Positions 34,155 to 47,694 of a stretch of 64,000 nt of DNA are shown here, piece after piece. The notes below the pieces were generated by a model. The model saw only the letters and a list, made by a program, of their open reading frames with translations. It ran no database searches and was not told where the DNA came from. The stretch covers positions 23,588,000 through 23,651,999 of the forward strand of contig NC_060890.1 in assembly GCF_014805685.1 (NCBI RefSeq). Direction: 5' to 3'. How positions within the stretch are numbered: the first letter of the stretch is position 1; every line of letters begins with the position of its first letter. A program made the position numbers and the translations under genes. Source of the DNA: Silurus meridionalis. Lineage: Eukaryota; Chordata; Actinopteri; Siluriformes; Siluridae.

Positions 34155-35385
34155 AAATGGGATGAACAGCATGGAGGAACAATGGCGACATCTGGTGGAC
34201 ACAAAGTTAAACAATAGACACTCGAGACCAGATCGCTGACACAAAATATATATACAGTGAGGAAAATAAGTATTTGAACACCCTGCTATTTTGCAAGTTC
34301 TCCCACTTAGAAATCATGGAGGGGTTCTGAAATTGTCATCGTAGGTGCATGTCCACTGTGAGAGACACTGTGAGAAATCACAATATATGATTTTTTAACT
34401 ATTTATTTGTATGATACAGCTGCAAATAAGTATTTGAACACCTGAGAAAGTCAATGTTAATATATGGTACAGTAGCCTTTGTTTGCAATTACAGAGGTCA
34501 AACATTTCCTGTAGTTTTTCACCAGGTTTGCACAAACTGCACTAGGGATTTTGGCCCACTCCTCCACACAGATCTTCTCTAGATCAGTCAGGTCTCTGGC
34601 CTGTCACTGAGAAACACGGAGTTTGAGCTCCCTCCAAAGATTCTCTGTTAGGTTTAGGTCTGGAGACTGGCTAGGCCATGCCAGAACCTTGATATGCTTC
34701 TTACAGAGCCACTCCTTGGTTATCCTGGCTGTGTGCTTCGGGTCATTGTCATGTTGGAAGACCCAGCCCCAACCCATCTTCAATGCTCTAACTGAGGGAA
34801 GGAGGTTGTTCCCCAAAATCTTGCAATACATGGCCCCGGTCATCCTCTCCTTAATACAGTGCAGTCGCCCTGTCCCATGTGCAGAAAAACACCCCTAAAG
34901 CACAATGCTACCACCCCCATGCTTCACAGTTGGGATGGTGTTCTTGGTGTACTCATCATTCTTCTTCTTCCAAACACAGCCTTGTGGAGGTGTACAATTT
35001 TGTCTCTATTGTCTTTGGACAGCTCTTTGGTCTTGGCCATGTTAATAGTTGGACTATTACTGATTGTATGGGGTGGACAGGTGTCTTTATGCAGCTAACG
35101 ACCTCAAACAGGTGCATCTAATTTAGGATAATAAATGTAGTGGAGGTGGACATTTTAAAGGCTGACTAACAGGTCTTTTAGGGTCAGAATTCTAGCTGAT
35201 AGACAGGTGTTCAAATACTTATTTGCAGCTGTATCATACAAATAAATAGTTAAAAAATCATTTATTGTGATTTCTGGATTTTTTTTTTCAGATTCCATGA
35301 TTTTTAAATGGGAGAACTTGCAAAATAGCAGGGTGTTCAAATACTTATTTTCCTCACTGTATACACGTGAAATTTGCCCAACTTG
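34155..35385 (+). pseudogene. ART upstream relic F3, split by a Tc1 element
   Basis: The flank 34155-34254 (GGAGGAACAATGGCGACATC, then ACACAAAATATA) and 35360-35385 (ACACGTGAAATTTGCCC) together match the intact stretch at 36745-36850. The Tc1 copy at 34255-35359 sits between them. No signal-peptide exon survives after it. Confidence 0.65.
34255..35359 (-). mobile_element. Tc1/mariner element, internally deleted
   Basis: Terminal repeats start CAGTGAGGAAAATAAGTATT and are flanked by TA on both sides (34253-34254 and 35360-35361). The minus strand at 34604-34843 keeps the C-terminal part of the transposase, including [11 protein letters not shown] (second catalytic Asp) and a mutated DLNLTENLW block. 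The N-terminal helix-turn-helix and first catalytic Asp are deleted. Confidence 0.9.
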
Positions 35386-36144
35386 ATAAAAAGTGCAGAG
35401 GATAAAACAGTAGGAAAAATTGTAATTAAGGTGAACTTTGCTGCATCTTCTGGGGTGTTTGCTGATGGAGAGGTTACTTCTAAAAACTCTGCGGAACACA
35501 CTGACCGACTGCAATTTAAACAAGTTTGCTCCATGTCTGAAAGATTCTTCATTTTGGTAAAGTTAAATTGTTAATATTAAGCAGGTGTGAAAAATTGTGG
35601 TGAGATCGGTTAAGTAATTCATTTTCTTACTCTTTTACTATTTGGAATTAGGATTGTAATAGTATGGATATAAATAATTATTAAACCAACTAAACAAATC
35701 TAAACAAATATTTGTTAATTCTAAATATTTGTGAGAACAATTTACAATAATATTTATTAATTAAATTACGATTTAAGCCACACTGTGAATGTGTCTACTT
35801 GGAGAATCAGCCAGGAGCTCAGTGGGTCAGCGAAGTTCACCAAACCGGGACCGTCCACCCTCAAGGCTGCAGGTACCAGCATGTAATAAAAGGTTAGAAG
35901 ACACCTGTTATATTCAAAAGTCTGTTAGTTGATCTGTGGCCTGAAGGGGAAGTCAGTCTTGGGTAGGGAGGAAGTTAGCTGGGCTTGAGCCAAAGAATCG
36001 TAAGGGTGGCAGTACGAGACAGTGTTGAATGAGAAGCAGCAAATGTTAAGTACCTCCTGCCAGTAAATTAGCAAGACTTCCTATTAGCTTCCCACACACA
36101 AGAATTAGACGATAAATGAAATATGTTAGCAGACTTTCTCACCC

Positions 36145-36545
36145 CTACAGTCAAACACTGAGGTGGAAACTTAATGGTTTGTGTTTTTTTTGGAGCAGGA
36201 AATGTCGGAGACATATTCCGGAAAGTGAAAGGAATCCTGAACCAACATAGCTCCTATTCCATACTTCAACACCATGCATTTCCATCTGGACTGCAGCTCA
36301 GTGAAACCAACTTCACCATACAACAAGACAATGACACGAAGTGTACGTCCGAGCTCCAATTTAAAGAATAAACAGTAGTCTGGAGTGTTATCTAATATGG
36401 AATGGCCTGCCCAGTCACCACACCTTAATGCTATTGAACTACTTTCGGATGAACTGGGTGATGAGGTCAGAAGGAAATTTTTAACTTGTGAAGAACACCT
36501 TTGGCGAATTTCACAAGAGCTGAATTTACATTTCACACAAAATCA
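36145..36545 (+). pseudogene. Tc1-like transposase fragment
   Basis: Plus-strand remains in shifting frames: TVKH-GG-LMVCVFF-GAG, LQLSETNFTIQQDNDTKC (second Asp region) and MEWPAQSPHLNAIELLSDEL (third acidic region). Both ends are lost, so only an internal piece is left. Confidence 0.65.
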
Positions 36546-36734
36546 CATACATTTCATATACAATCAATCTTTAATAAAATAATACAATAAAACATAATAA
36601 AATTTAATAAAATAAAACAATCCCACCCTTCTGCAACACAATATGTAAGTATATCCCTGTTGCAAGTCCAGTGCAATGACACCATTATCACTGGGACAGA
36701 TGGTGATAATTAAAAATTGATTATTAAACACAAA

Positions 36735-36940
36735 TGGGACGAACAGCATGGAGGAACAATGGCGACATCTGGTGGACAAAAAGTAAAACAACAGACAACT
36801 TGAGCCTAGATCACCGACACAAAATATATATGCACGTGAAATTTGCTTATCGTTTCAGATTAACAATGAAAACAGACATGAAGTAAGCAACAACATCATT
36901 GCTGCACTCATGATTATTTTGATTGATTGTTTGATTGATT
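36735..36940 (+). pseudogene. Decayed ART signal-peptide exon (relic F2)
   Basis: The upstream text and GTTTCAG acceptor are conserved. The ATG at 36866 gives MKTDMK and then a stop; the later CATCATTGCTGCACTCATGA still resembles the signal-peptide core. It is followed by a TTGATTGA repeat, not by a catalytic exon. Confidence 0.7.
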
Positions 36941-36959
36941 GACTTTGGGGAATTTCTAT

Positions 36960-37283
36960 TAGATTAGATTAGATTAGATTCAACTTTATTGTCATTGTGC
37001 AAGGTACATGTACAGAGCCAATAAAATACACTTAGCATCTAAAAAGAAGTGCATACACTGCCTATTCACAATAAACAGCAGTATGCTATACAAGGGTATG
37101 GGGTCCATTAGTACAGGGGTGAGGGTGACATGAACAATGTATGGAGCATATACAGTAACGTATAACTGTGCAAAAATTGTGCATAGGATAGACATGCCAG
37201 AAGATAACATGCTCAAATAACATTATAAAGATATGTACAAGTATGAATTTATGTATATACAGAATAAATATGGCTGGAATATA
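36960..37283 (-). pseudogene. LINE 3' region, part cut off by the Tc1 insertion
   Basis: Starts with an AGATT tandem (36961-36980). The later part matches 26745-26815 (AAGTATGAATTTATGTATAT). The sequence resumes after the Tc1 insert at 40202, so the two pieces were one element. Confidence 0.6.
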
Positions 37284-37863
37284 CAAACTTGATTCCAAAT
37301 AAGTTGGGACACTCTACAAATTGTGAAAAAAAAAAGAATGCATTGATGTGGAAGTTTCAAATGTTAATATTTTATTCAGAATACAACATAGATGACATAT
37401 CAAATGTTTAAACTGAGAAAATGTATCATTTTAAATGAAAAATAAGTTGATTTTAAATTTCATGGCATCAACACATCTCAAAAAAGTTGGGACAAGGCCA
37501 TATTTACCACTGTGTGGCATCCCCTTTTGTTTTTATAACAGTCTGCAAACGTCTGGGGACTGAAGAGACAAGTTGCTCAAGTTTAGGAATAGGAATGTTG
37601 TCCCATTCTTGTCTAATACAAGCTTCTAGTTGCTCAACTGTTTTAGGTCTTCTTTGTCATATTTTCCTCTTTATGATGCGCCAAATGTTTTCTATGGGTG
37701 AAAGATCTGGACTGCAGGCTGGCCCTCAGTACCCAGATCCTTCTTCTATGCCGCCATGATGTTGTAATTGATGCAGTATGTGGTCTGGCATTGTTATGTT
37801 GGAAAATGCAGGGTCTCCCCTGAAATAGACGACATCTGGATGGGAGCATATGTTGTTCTAGAA

Positions 37864-39176
<1,313 letters not shown>

Positions 39177-40201
39177 TTCTAGAACTTGGATATACCTTTC
39201 AGCATTGATGGTGCCTTTCCAGATGTGTAAGCTGCCCATGCCACACGCACTCATGCAACCCCATACCATCAGAGATGCGGGCTTCTGAACTGAGCGCTGA
39301 TAACAACTTGGGTTGTCCTTATCCTCTTTAGTCTGGATGACATGGCGTCCCAGTTTTCCAAAAAGCACTTTAAATTTTGATTGGTCTGACCACAGAACAG
39401 TTTTCCACTTTGCCACAGTCCATTATAAATGAGCCTTGGCCCAGAGAAAACGCCTGCGCTTCTGGATCATGTTTAGATATGGCTTCTTTTTTGACCTATA
39501 GAGTTTTTTACCCAGCAATGGCGAATGGCACGGTGGATTGTGTTCACCGACAATGTTTTCTGAAAGTATTCCTGAGCCCATGTTGTGATTTCCATTACAG
39601 TAGCATTCCTGTATGTGATGCAGTGCCGTCTAAGGGCCCGAAGATCACGGGCATCCAGTATGGTTTTCTGGCCTTGACCCTTACGCACAGAGATTGTTCC
39701 CGATTCTCTGAATCTTTGGATGATATTATGCACTGTAGATGATGATAACTTCAAACTCTTTGCAATCTTTCTCTTAAAAACTCCTTTCTGATATTGCTCC
39801 ACTATTTTTCGCCGCAGCATTGGGGGAATTGGTGATCCTCTGCCCATCTTGACTTCTGAGAGACACTGCCATTCTGAGAGGCTCTTTTTATACCCAATCA
39901 TGTTGCCAATTGATCTAATAAGTTGCAAATTGGTCCTCCAGCTGTTCCTTATGTGTACATTTAACTTTTCCGGCCTCTTATTGCTAGCTGTCCCAACTTT
40001 TTTGGAATGTGTAGCTCTCATGAAATCTAAAATAAGCAAATATTTGGCAAGACATTTCAAAATTTCTCACTTTCAACATTTGATATGTTATCTATATTCT
40101 ATTGTAAATAAAATATAAGTTTATGAGATTTGTAAATGATTGCATTTCTTTTTTTATTCACAATTTGTACAGTGTCCCAACTTTTTTGGAATCGGGTTTG
40201 T

Positions 40202-40640
40202 ACAGTAGTGCAATGATAAACCTGTTATCGATGGTGCAAAAATGTATAGTGGATAAAGCAGTGCAAAATACACAGAAAGTGACAGGCTAGTAGTGTGTTG
40301 TTAGCATTATATAACAATCAGCTGTTCAGTGCAGTAACAGCTGCAGGAAAAAAAGCTACTCTTCACTCTGCCCGATAGGAGAAGGGTAAAAGAGGTATCT
40401 TTTGATGATGCCCCTTGCCCTTTGCAGACAGCATTTATTGTAAATGTTCTCCAAGGTGGGTAGATGAGTGCTGGTGATTCGTTGGGCAGTTTTCATCACC
40501 CTCTGAAGGGCTTTAAGGTCCGAACAGTGCAGCTGCTGTACCACACTGAGATGCAGTTTGTTAGGATGCTCTGAATTTCACAGTGTTAAAAGTTCTTCAG
40601 TTTCCTGTAGCAAAGACGGCTAATTTTAAGTCTCCTCAGG
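40202..40640 (-). pseudogene. LINE 3' coding fragment (CR1/L2/Rex1-like), copy 2
   Basis: Minus strand 40356-40544 reads LHCSDLKALQRVMKTAQRI, HLPTLENIYNKCC and LQRARGIIKR, the C-terminal signature of this LINE group. The rest of the element is missing. It is the homologue of 26815-27270 and continues from 37283 across the Tc1 insert. Confidence 0.65.
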
Positions 40641-40644
40641 AAAT

Positions 40645-41972
40645 ACCAGAGGTGGCAAAAGTACACACATCCTTCACATTAAGTAAAAGAACAGATACTC
40701 ATGTTTTAAAAGACTCTGGTAAAAGTTAAAGTACTGAATACACTTTTTCACTCAAGTTAAAGTAAAGTATATTTTGGGGATCTGTTTTAGTTTCACGCTG
40801 GTTACTGGACCTCACGTCATATTAATATATTAATACACAACAAATTTCTAATGTTGTTACCTAATGAATGTATCCAGGCTGAAAAACCACCATATAGAAC
40901 ACAAGCAGAGAAAAGCCGATGATGATCTGGTGATCTGGGATGTCTCTGTTCTCAGTCATGTTTATATTTCTGACTCCCTCTGTCTCATCCACGTTAACCC
41001 CAGACTTTTTGTTGCATTCTGCCCTGCTCATTGTGAGCTTCGTAAACTAGTCTACGTCTGTGGTAGCAGCCTGCATTCCCCCACAGGACTCGATGCAAAT
41101 AATTGCGGCTTGGGACAAGATTTCATTGGTGAATGCAGGTGCGGGTGATAAAATACTTGTGTGTGAAAGTTGCGGGACAATAAAATTATTCACAGGACTC
41201 CTGAAGAATGGTCTTAAAAAATTTTAAAACAAATAGTAAATTACTGAAAACAAATAAACTGGTATGTATCTATTGCACAAAAGCAACAATGGCAACTAAA
41301 ATAAAACAAAATTTATAACAGGCACAAGGTAGTAAGCGAACTCTCAAATGGTTCATGAGCAGTAAATATTAGACCACACCAAAGCACAACATCTGAAGCA
41401 CAGGACAGCGGAGAATCTCTGAATGCTACAGGTATCACTTCATTATTAAAGAAAGGAACAAACAACATAAAACCGTTTTTTTTTTTTTTCTTCAGTTAAT
41501 GTTCTACCGTATGTTCTGAAAAGTTCCTTGTTCATGTCCATGTTCATCATTTACACAAGTCAAACTTAAATGAAACGCAACGTTTGTTAATTTTGTGTTT
41601 CTTTTTATTTATATTCCAAAGGGAACGAGTGAAACTAAAAAGAAAAAAAAGCAGAGTAGCAGGAAGCAGTTTTTTTTTTTGCTGGAGCAGGACAGAAAAA
41701 CCCGTCCTGCACAGGTCTCTAGTCTGTGGTGTGTGAGAGCCAGAAAAATACACCAAAAAGCTGTGCAATGACAGGAAATCGGTTGATGGGCTGAAAATGG
41801 TATCCAATTAAAGGAAAAATATTTTTTGTCACCAAATAGATTAAAACTAAAGTAACGAGTCTGGTTTGAAAATGTAAGAAGTAGAAAGGAAAGATATTTG
41901 TGTAAAAAATGTAATGAATGAAAGTAAAAAGTTGTTTGAAAAATAAATAGTGAACAAAGTACAAAAAAACAT
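40645..41972 (-). repeat. Interspersed repeat, longest copy
   Basis: Contains everything seen at 27275-27960 and, further right (41680-41970), the part seen inverted at 4090-4200. The minus strand has only scattered coding-like pieces. It ends directly at the ART fragment that starts at 41973, suggesting insertion within copy D. Confidence 0.6.
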
Positions 41973-42110
41973 GATACATATCCAGTATGTCTGTAAACCT
42001 CTAAGAGGAAGAGGTGCTAATCCCACCTTATAAAAAATTCCAAATCACAAACATAACGAAACACAAGATGTGGTGTCTTTTACACAGATTGTTTAAAATG
42101 TTTGTTTCAC
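41973..42110 (+). pseudogene. ART copy D, 3' part of the catalytic exon (broken)
   Basis: ATACATATCCAGTATGTCTG and GAGGTGCTAATCCCACCTTA correspond to the YISSMS and EVLIPPY region of copy B. Changes near 41992-42006 disrupt the frame and the first Glu of the EXE motif, and the Glu after PPY has become a stop (TAA). Confidence 0.85.
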
Positions 42111-42358
42111 CATAGAAGAATTCTTGATTGTTTTATTATTAATATTATTATCATCATTATATTATTATCATTATCTCAAATGAAGTAAGGTAAAAAATAT
42201 TAACTCTCTTTGAAAAAACTGTGAGTAAATCCACATTTCCTCAGTGCTCGCTGAAGTGACTTTCTATGTCTATCATTTTTATTACATTTCTATATTCTTT
42301 GTAATATTATGTGTCAACAATTAAGTGTTTAAAATATATTTGTCCATCACATTTTTAG

Positions 42359-42474
42359 CTTTTCTGCTGTCAACTTACTCATCCTCATTTTACTGTCAAT
42401 GTCGTCCATTGTGTTTTTTATCTTCCAGAATTTCAATATGTTCTATGACTACTGGCCATTTTGCAGGTAACAGG
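42359..42474 (+). pseudogene. GPI-signal exon of ART copy D (relic)
   Basis: After ATTTTTAG it reads FSAVNLLILILLSMSSIVFF in the same phase as the copy A anchor exon. A donor-like CTGTGAGTAAATCC is kept at about 42220. The spacer of roughly 150 bp before that donor is present, as in copies B and E. Confidence 0.7.
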
Positions 42475-43033
42475 TATTGACCTGATAGTTTGATTGTAGC
42501 ACGCGGTCATTTAAACCAACTCATATAACTGTTCTCAAGCTTTCTATTTTGACTTGAACTCCATTTCTTATTAGACACTGTGTCCTTCAAACATGGCTGC
42601 CTTGGACCCCAACTGCCAGCACATGATTGCATACAGGCTTATATTATGATGCGGTAAATATAAATGTGAAAAAAAAGGTATCAATGTATGGGTTGTTCTG
42701 TAAAAGTATATTCTGTAAATAATTTGTAACTTTTTTCAGGGTACACTGTACTTGGAGCACGCTCGCACAGGCAATTTAGCCAATTTATTTTGAGTTGCCA
42801 ACATGTGAAATGCAAATCCTGTCTGCAATGTGGCATTTCTGCACTTATTTACTGTATTTGATTTTTTATTTTTTTTTTGGTTTATTGATTCAAACTGATT
42901 CTTTACATATATTCTTTTTTTTTTTTTACATTTTTGTGTGATTATTATGTTTGTTGTGGCTTTAAAATGTTATGAGGAATTATTTTATGGATATTTATAC
43001 ACATTGTCTTTCAATTTAACTTAAAAAATATAA

Positions 43034-43640
43034 AAAGCATCGTTAGTTTCTTCTAGCATTTGACAGACAGTTTTGATTGCTTTATTAAAAAGTTGTTTGT
43101 GTGTGAAAGAAAATGAAGTTTTACCCACTTGTTTTTGTTCTGTTGTAACCCTTTATGGTTACCCATAACAAGTTTACTGCACACACAATCACACTTAAAA
43201 ACTGCTAACCAATTTTTTTTCCATCAGCTGAAAACAACTACATTTATGTTATTTATAATTATTTATTTGTTAGTTTTAATATTTTGTTTTGTTGCTCACT
43301 ATTACTCTTGTAATTCTTAGTAATCATCACTAATACAAACGTCTAACACAGTTTATTTGCTGTTAGTTGTGGCAAAAATTTGTTGTTAAACTTGAATGTG
43401 TGTTTTCATTAAACTATTGTAGAAATGTTTTTGCGGGTGCAGATTATGAACTTCACTAGACTGGAGACAAACCTCTCTGTTTTCCAGTAAACATGAACAC
43501 ATACTGTAACTAGAATAAATTGTTTGTATAACTATATATCTTAACTACAACTATACAATGTGACCACCAGGGGATGTAATGTATATTATTTATTAACTAA
43601 TTAGAGAACTAGATTGTCATTTGTTTGTTAAACCAAAGTC
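43034..43640 (+). repeat. ART unit 3' flank, partner of 27960-28560
   Basis: Closely similar to 27960-28560 over about 600 bp. The order is unit-end motif, partial promoter-like block, then ACATGAACACATACT and a shared CCA(C/G)-GGGGATGTAA segment. Confidence 0.75.
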
Positions 43641-43649
43641 TAACCTTTG

Positions 43650-43790
43650 TGGTCTGCTATAGGGCTCTGATCTAATCCCTACTGAACACCTTTGGGATGA
43701 ATTACAAAGATGACTGCCTCCCAGGTCTCTTTACCTACATCAGTACCTGCCTTCCGTAACACCCTTGTGGGTGATGAACACAAAAAAGCA
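43650..43790 (+). pseudogene. Tc1-like transposase C-terminal fragment
   Basis: Translation gives SDLIPTEHLWDELQR, the third catalytic block of a Tc1/mariner transposase, then a stop and a degraded tail. It belongs to a different subfamily from the neighbouring copies. Confidence 0.65.
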
Positions 43791-43914
43791 CACACTGATA
43801 TCTAGAGGAACAGTGAAATTGAAATGTGAAATACAATGCTCAAAATTCACATACCATACTTTATATATAATATATAGTATATATATATATATATATATAA
43901 GATTAATGAATCTT

Positions 43915-45032
43915 TACAACATCACAAACTCATTCAAGTCCTCCAAGAAGGCTGGTCGTCCACGGAAGACAAATACAAGAGAGGACAGGATACTGTGGAG
44001 GATCTCAATGGGCAATCATTTCCACACTGCAGCTGGAATTACTCACTAGTTCAGCGCTGAACAGGGTAAGGATCTGTCTCGTCATACAGTGTCTCGACGT
44101 TTAAGAGCATTTGGACTGAAAGCCCAATCTGCAGTGACAAAACCTCTCATTAGCAAAAAGAATCAAAAGGCTAGACTAAGCTTTGCTGAGGAGCATGTTG
44201 TGTGGACAGAGGAGAAAGCAAGTTTAATTTATTTGGGTCTGATGTTAAACATTATGTTTGGCGACAACCTGTAGAAAGACTGAACCCAAAGTGTGTAAAG
44301 AAGTCAGTGAAAAGTGGAGGAGGAAGTGTCATGGTTTGGAGCATGTTTCCTGCAGCAGGAGTTGGGCCTCTTCAACAGCTACATGGCAGAGTGAATGCAA
44401 ATGTTTATCAGAACCTTCTTCAACAACATATGGTTCCTTCCCTGCGTTCATCACCCAATCAGCCTGCAGTGTTCATGCAGGACTACGCTCCATGTCACAC
44501 AGCAAAACGGGTAAAGCAGTTCCTTGAAACTGAAAACATTGAAATAATGACATGGCCTGCCCAGAGTCCTGATCTCAACCCAATAGAGAACCTCTGGAAA
44601 ATCCTTGGCAACAAAGTTATGGCCAAGAAACCCACTACAGTCACCGAACTGTGGAGGAAACTGGAAGAAGAGTGAACGAAAATCACACCAGAGCAGTGTG
44701 AGAGACTAGTGCTGTCCTGTGGCTGCAGATGTGCTGAAGTCATTCAGAGCAGAGGCCTGGACACTTCCTACTAATTGCTGACTGTTGTAACCTTCAGAAA
44801 ATTTAGTTGTAAACTTTTTCCATGCTACAGTCATTGTTGTTCTCTAATTTTGATCAGTGTGTTTTCTGCAAAATAATGTTTTTTTTTTTTTAAATGCCTT
44901 TTATGGAAAAGGTGTTCTGGTAGCATGGTATAGACAGGACAAAAACTCCTTCAACTGTTGAGCAGTGAGGATGACATTATTTCAGAATTGTTAAATTGTT
45001 TATAAATTGTTCTCTAATTTTGATCACCAGTG
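43915..45032 (+). mobile_element. Tc1/mariner element, plus strand, damaged
   Basis: Reading on the plus strand in three frames: KAGRPRKTNTREDR (second helix-turn-helix linker), MSRRLRAFGLKAQSAVTKPL, WTEE-SKFNLFGSD (first catalytic position, Asp replaced by Glu), SVMVWSMF, MQDYAPCHTA (second Asp) and [10 protein letters not shown] (third). The right end TTCTCTAATTTTGATCACCA lies at 45010-45028 and repeats internally near 44845. The left terminal repeat is missing. Frameshifts occur near 44075 and 44215. Confidence 0.85.
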
Positions 45033-45038
45033 TATATA

Positions 45039-46346
45039 CAGTGAGGAAAATAAGTTTTTGAACACCCTGCTATTTTGCAAGTTCTCCCACTTCTCCCACA
45101 AATCATGGAGGGGTCTGAAATTGTCATCGTAGGTGCATGTCCACTGTGAGAGACATAATCTAAAAAAAAAAAATCCAGAAATCACAAGGTATGATTTTTA
45201 AACAATTTATTTGTATGATACAGCTGCAAATAAGTACCTGAGAAAGTCAATGTTAATATTTGGTACAGTAGCCTTTGTTTGCAATTACAGAGGTCAAACG
45301 TTACCTGTAGTTTTTCACCAGGTTTGCACACACTGCAGGAGGGATTTTGGCCCACTCCTCCACACAGATCTTCTCTAGATCAGTCAGGTTTCTGGCCTGT
45401 CGCTGAGAAACACGGAGTTTGAGCTCCCTCCAAAGATTCTCTATTGGGTTTAGGTCTGGAGACTGGCTAGGCCATGCCAGAACCTTGATATGCTTCTTAC
45501 AGAGCCACTCCTTGTCATGTTGGAAGACCCAGCCTCGACCCATCTTCAATGCTCTAACTGGGGGAAGGAGGTTGTTCCCCAAAATCTCGCAATACATGGC
45601 CCCGGTCATCCTCTCCTTAATACAGTGCAGTCGCCCTGTCCCATGTGCAGAAAAACACCCCCAAAGCATGATGCTACCACCCCCATGCTTCACAGTAGGG
45701 ATGGTGTTCTTGGGATGGTACTCATCATTCTTCTTCCTCCAAACACGTTTAGTGGAATTATGACCCAAAAGTTCTATTTTGGTCTCATCTGACCACATGA
45801 CTTTCTCCCATGACTCCTCTGGATCATCCAAATGGTCATTGGCAAAGTTAAGACGTGCCTGGACATGTGCTGGTTTAAGCAGGGGAACCTTCCGTGCCAT
45901 GCATGATTTCAAACCATGACGTCTTAGTGTATTACTAACAGTAACCTTGGAAACAGTGGTCCCAGCTCTTTTCAGGTCATTGACCAGCTCCAGGATTCTT
46001 ACTGATTGTATGGGGTGGACAGGTGTCTTTATGCAGCTAACAACCTCAAACAGGTGCATCTAATTTAGGATAATAAATGTAGTGGAGGTGGACATTTTAA
46101 AGGCAGACTAACAGGTCTTTGAGGGTCAGAATTGTAGCTGATAGACAGGTGTTCAAATACTTATTTGCAGCTGTATCATACAAATAAATAGTTTAAAAAT
46201 CATTGTGATTTCTGGATTTTTTTTTTTTAGATTATGTCTCTCACAGTGGACATGCACCTACGATGACAAGTTCAGACCCCTCCATGATGTCTAAGTGGGA
46301 GAACTTGCAAAATAGCAGGGTCTTTAAATACTTATTTTCATCACTG
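45039..46346 (-). mobile_element. Tc1/mariner element lacking one catalytic Asp
   Basis: Same family as 34255-35359, with CAGTGAGGAAAATAAG ends flanked by TA (45037-45038 and 46347-46348). The minus strand has a 252-residue frame at 45301-46059 with [16 protein letters not shown] (first Asp) and [13 protein letters not shown] (third residue). A short in-frame deletion joins WVFQHD directly to KEWLCKK, removing most of the NDPKHTA block, and the N-terminal DNA-binding domain is also deleted. Not autonomous. Confidence 0.9.
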
Positions 46347-46394
46347 TATATATATTATATATATATATATATATATATGTACAGAAATATGAAT

Positions 46395-46635
46395 AGTTGA
46401 TGTGTTAGAAGCAGGAGAAATGGCTAGCGTAAGGATTTGAGCTTAAGTTTGATTAGGGCCAAATTGTGATGTCTATACGTCTAGCTCAGAGCATCTCAAA
46501 AACTGCAGCTCTCGTTGGATGTTTCTGGTCTGCAGTGGTCAGTATCTATCAAAAGTGCTCTTAGGAAGGAACAGTGGTGAACAGGTGACAGGGTCGTGAG
46601 CGGCTGAGGCTCATTGGTGCACGTGAGGAGCAAAG
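46395..46635. mobile_element. MITE of the 13785/32674 family
   Basis: Contains GATGTGTTAGAAGCAGGAGA and AAATGGCTAGCGTAAGGATT, matching one arm of the foldback element in copy B intron 1, then GTCAGTATCTATCAAAAGTG as in 32770-32790. Confidence 0.6.

Positions 46636-46673
<38 letters not shown>
46636..46673. repeat. (CA)n microsatellite
   Basis: Pure CA tract. Confidence 0.95.
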
Positions 46674-46675
<2 letters not shown>

Positions 46676-46724
46676 ATGATTATATATGTACATTGGAGTG
46701 AAAGTCTTGTCCTGATTTCTTTTT

Positions 46725-47525
46725 TTTTTTTTCATGTTTGTCACACTTTAATGTTTCAGATCATCAAACTTATTTAAATATTAGCAAAAGATAACAAGAG
46801 AACAACATGCAGTTTTTAAATTAAGTTTTTTTTAATAGCAACAATATGCAAAATGCAATACATGTTCTTTTTGCTCAGCAGTGGTTTAGGTTTTGGAACT
46901 CTGCCATGCAGACCATTTTTGCCGTCTGTTTCTTATGGTGGAGTCATGAACACTGACCTTAACTGAGGCAAGTGAGGCTTGTAGTTCTTTGGATGTTGTT
47001 GTGGGGTCTTTTGTGAACTCTTGGATGAGTCGTCGCTGTGCTCTTGGGGTAATTTTGGTCGGCCGGTCACTCCTGGGAAGGTTGTCTACTGTTCCATGTT
47101 TTTGCAATTTGTGAATAATGGCTTTCACTGTGGTTTGGAGTCTCAAAGCTTTAGAAATCTCTTTATAACCTTTTCCATACTGATAGATCTTATTTACTAT
47201 TTCAGATCTAGCTTTTGAGGATCTTTTGGTCTCCTTCACTTTGTCAGGCAGGTCCTATTTAAGAGATTTCTTGATTGCAAACAGGTGTGGCAGTAATCAG
47301 GCCTGGGTGTGGCGAGAGAAATTTAACTCACTTGTGATAAACCACAGTTTTAACAGGGGGCGAACGTTTTTTTAGACAGGGCAATGTAGTTTTGGATTTT
47401 GTTTTCCATCAATAATAAAAACCTTTATTTAAAAACTGAATGATGTGTTCACTTGTGTTTTCTTTTACTAATATTTAAATTAGTTTGATGATCTGAAACA
47501 TTGTGACAAACATGCAAAAAAATAA
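46725..47525 (-). mobile_element. Tc1/mariner element keeping only the N-terminal transposase
   Basis: Long inverted ends (ATGTTTCAGATCATCAAACT on both sides) enclose a minus-strand frame at 46886-47239 with KARSEIVNKIYQYGKGYKEI, then ALRLQTTVKAIIHKL and RPTKITPRAQRRL, the paired-like DNA-binding domain. The catalytic DDE part is deleted. It may still encode a DNA-binding peptide, but no evidence of use is visible. Confidence 0.85.
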
Positions 47526-47694
47526 GGAATCAGGAAGAAAAAGAAGAAATCACTGTTATATAATGTGTGTATGTGTGGGTGGGTGGATGGTTGTGTGTGT
47601 GTGTATACATGCCCAGCTGAAATGCTCTACATAAATTTAATTCACTGTTTTATCAATTTCACAACATATCTATTCAATTCTCATGATTAAAGCA

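Noticed and set aside
46886..47239. Host DNA-binding protein gene
   Set aside because: It lies between Tc1 inverted ends and matches the Tc1 paired-like domain, so it is annotated as part of the element.
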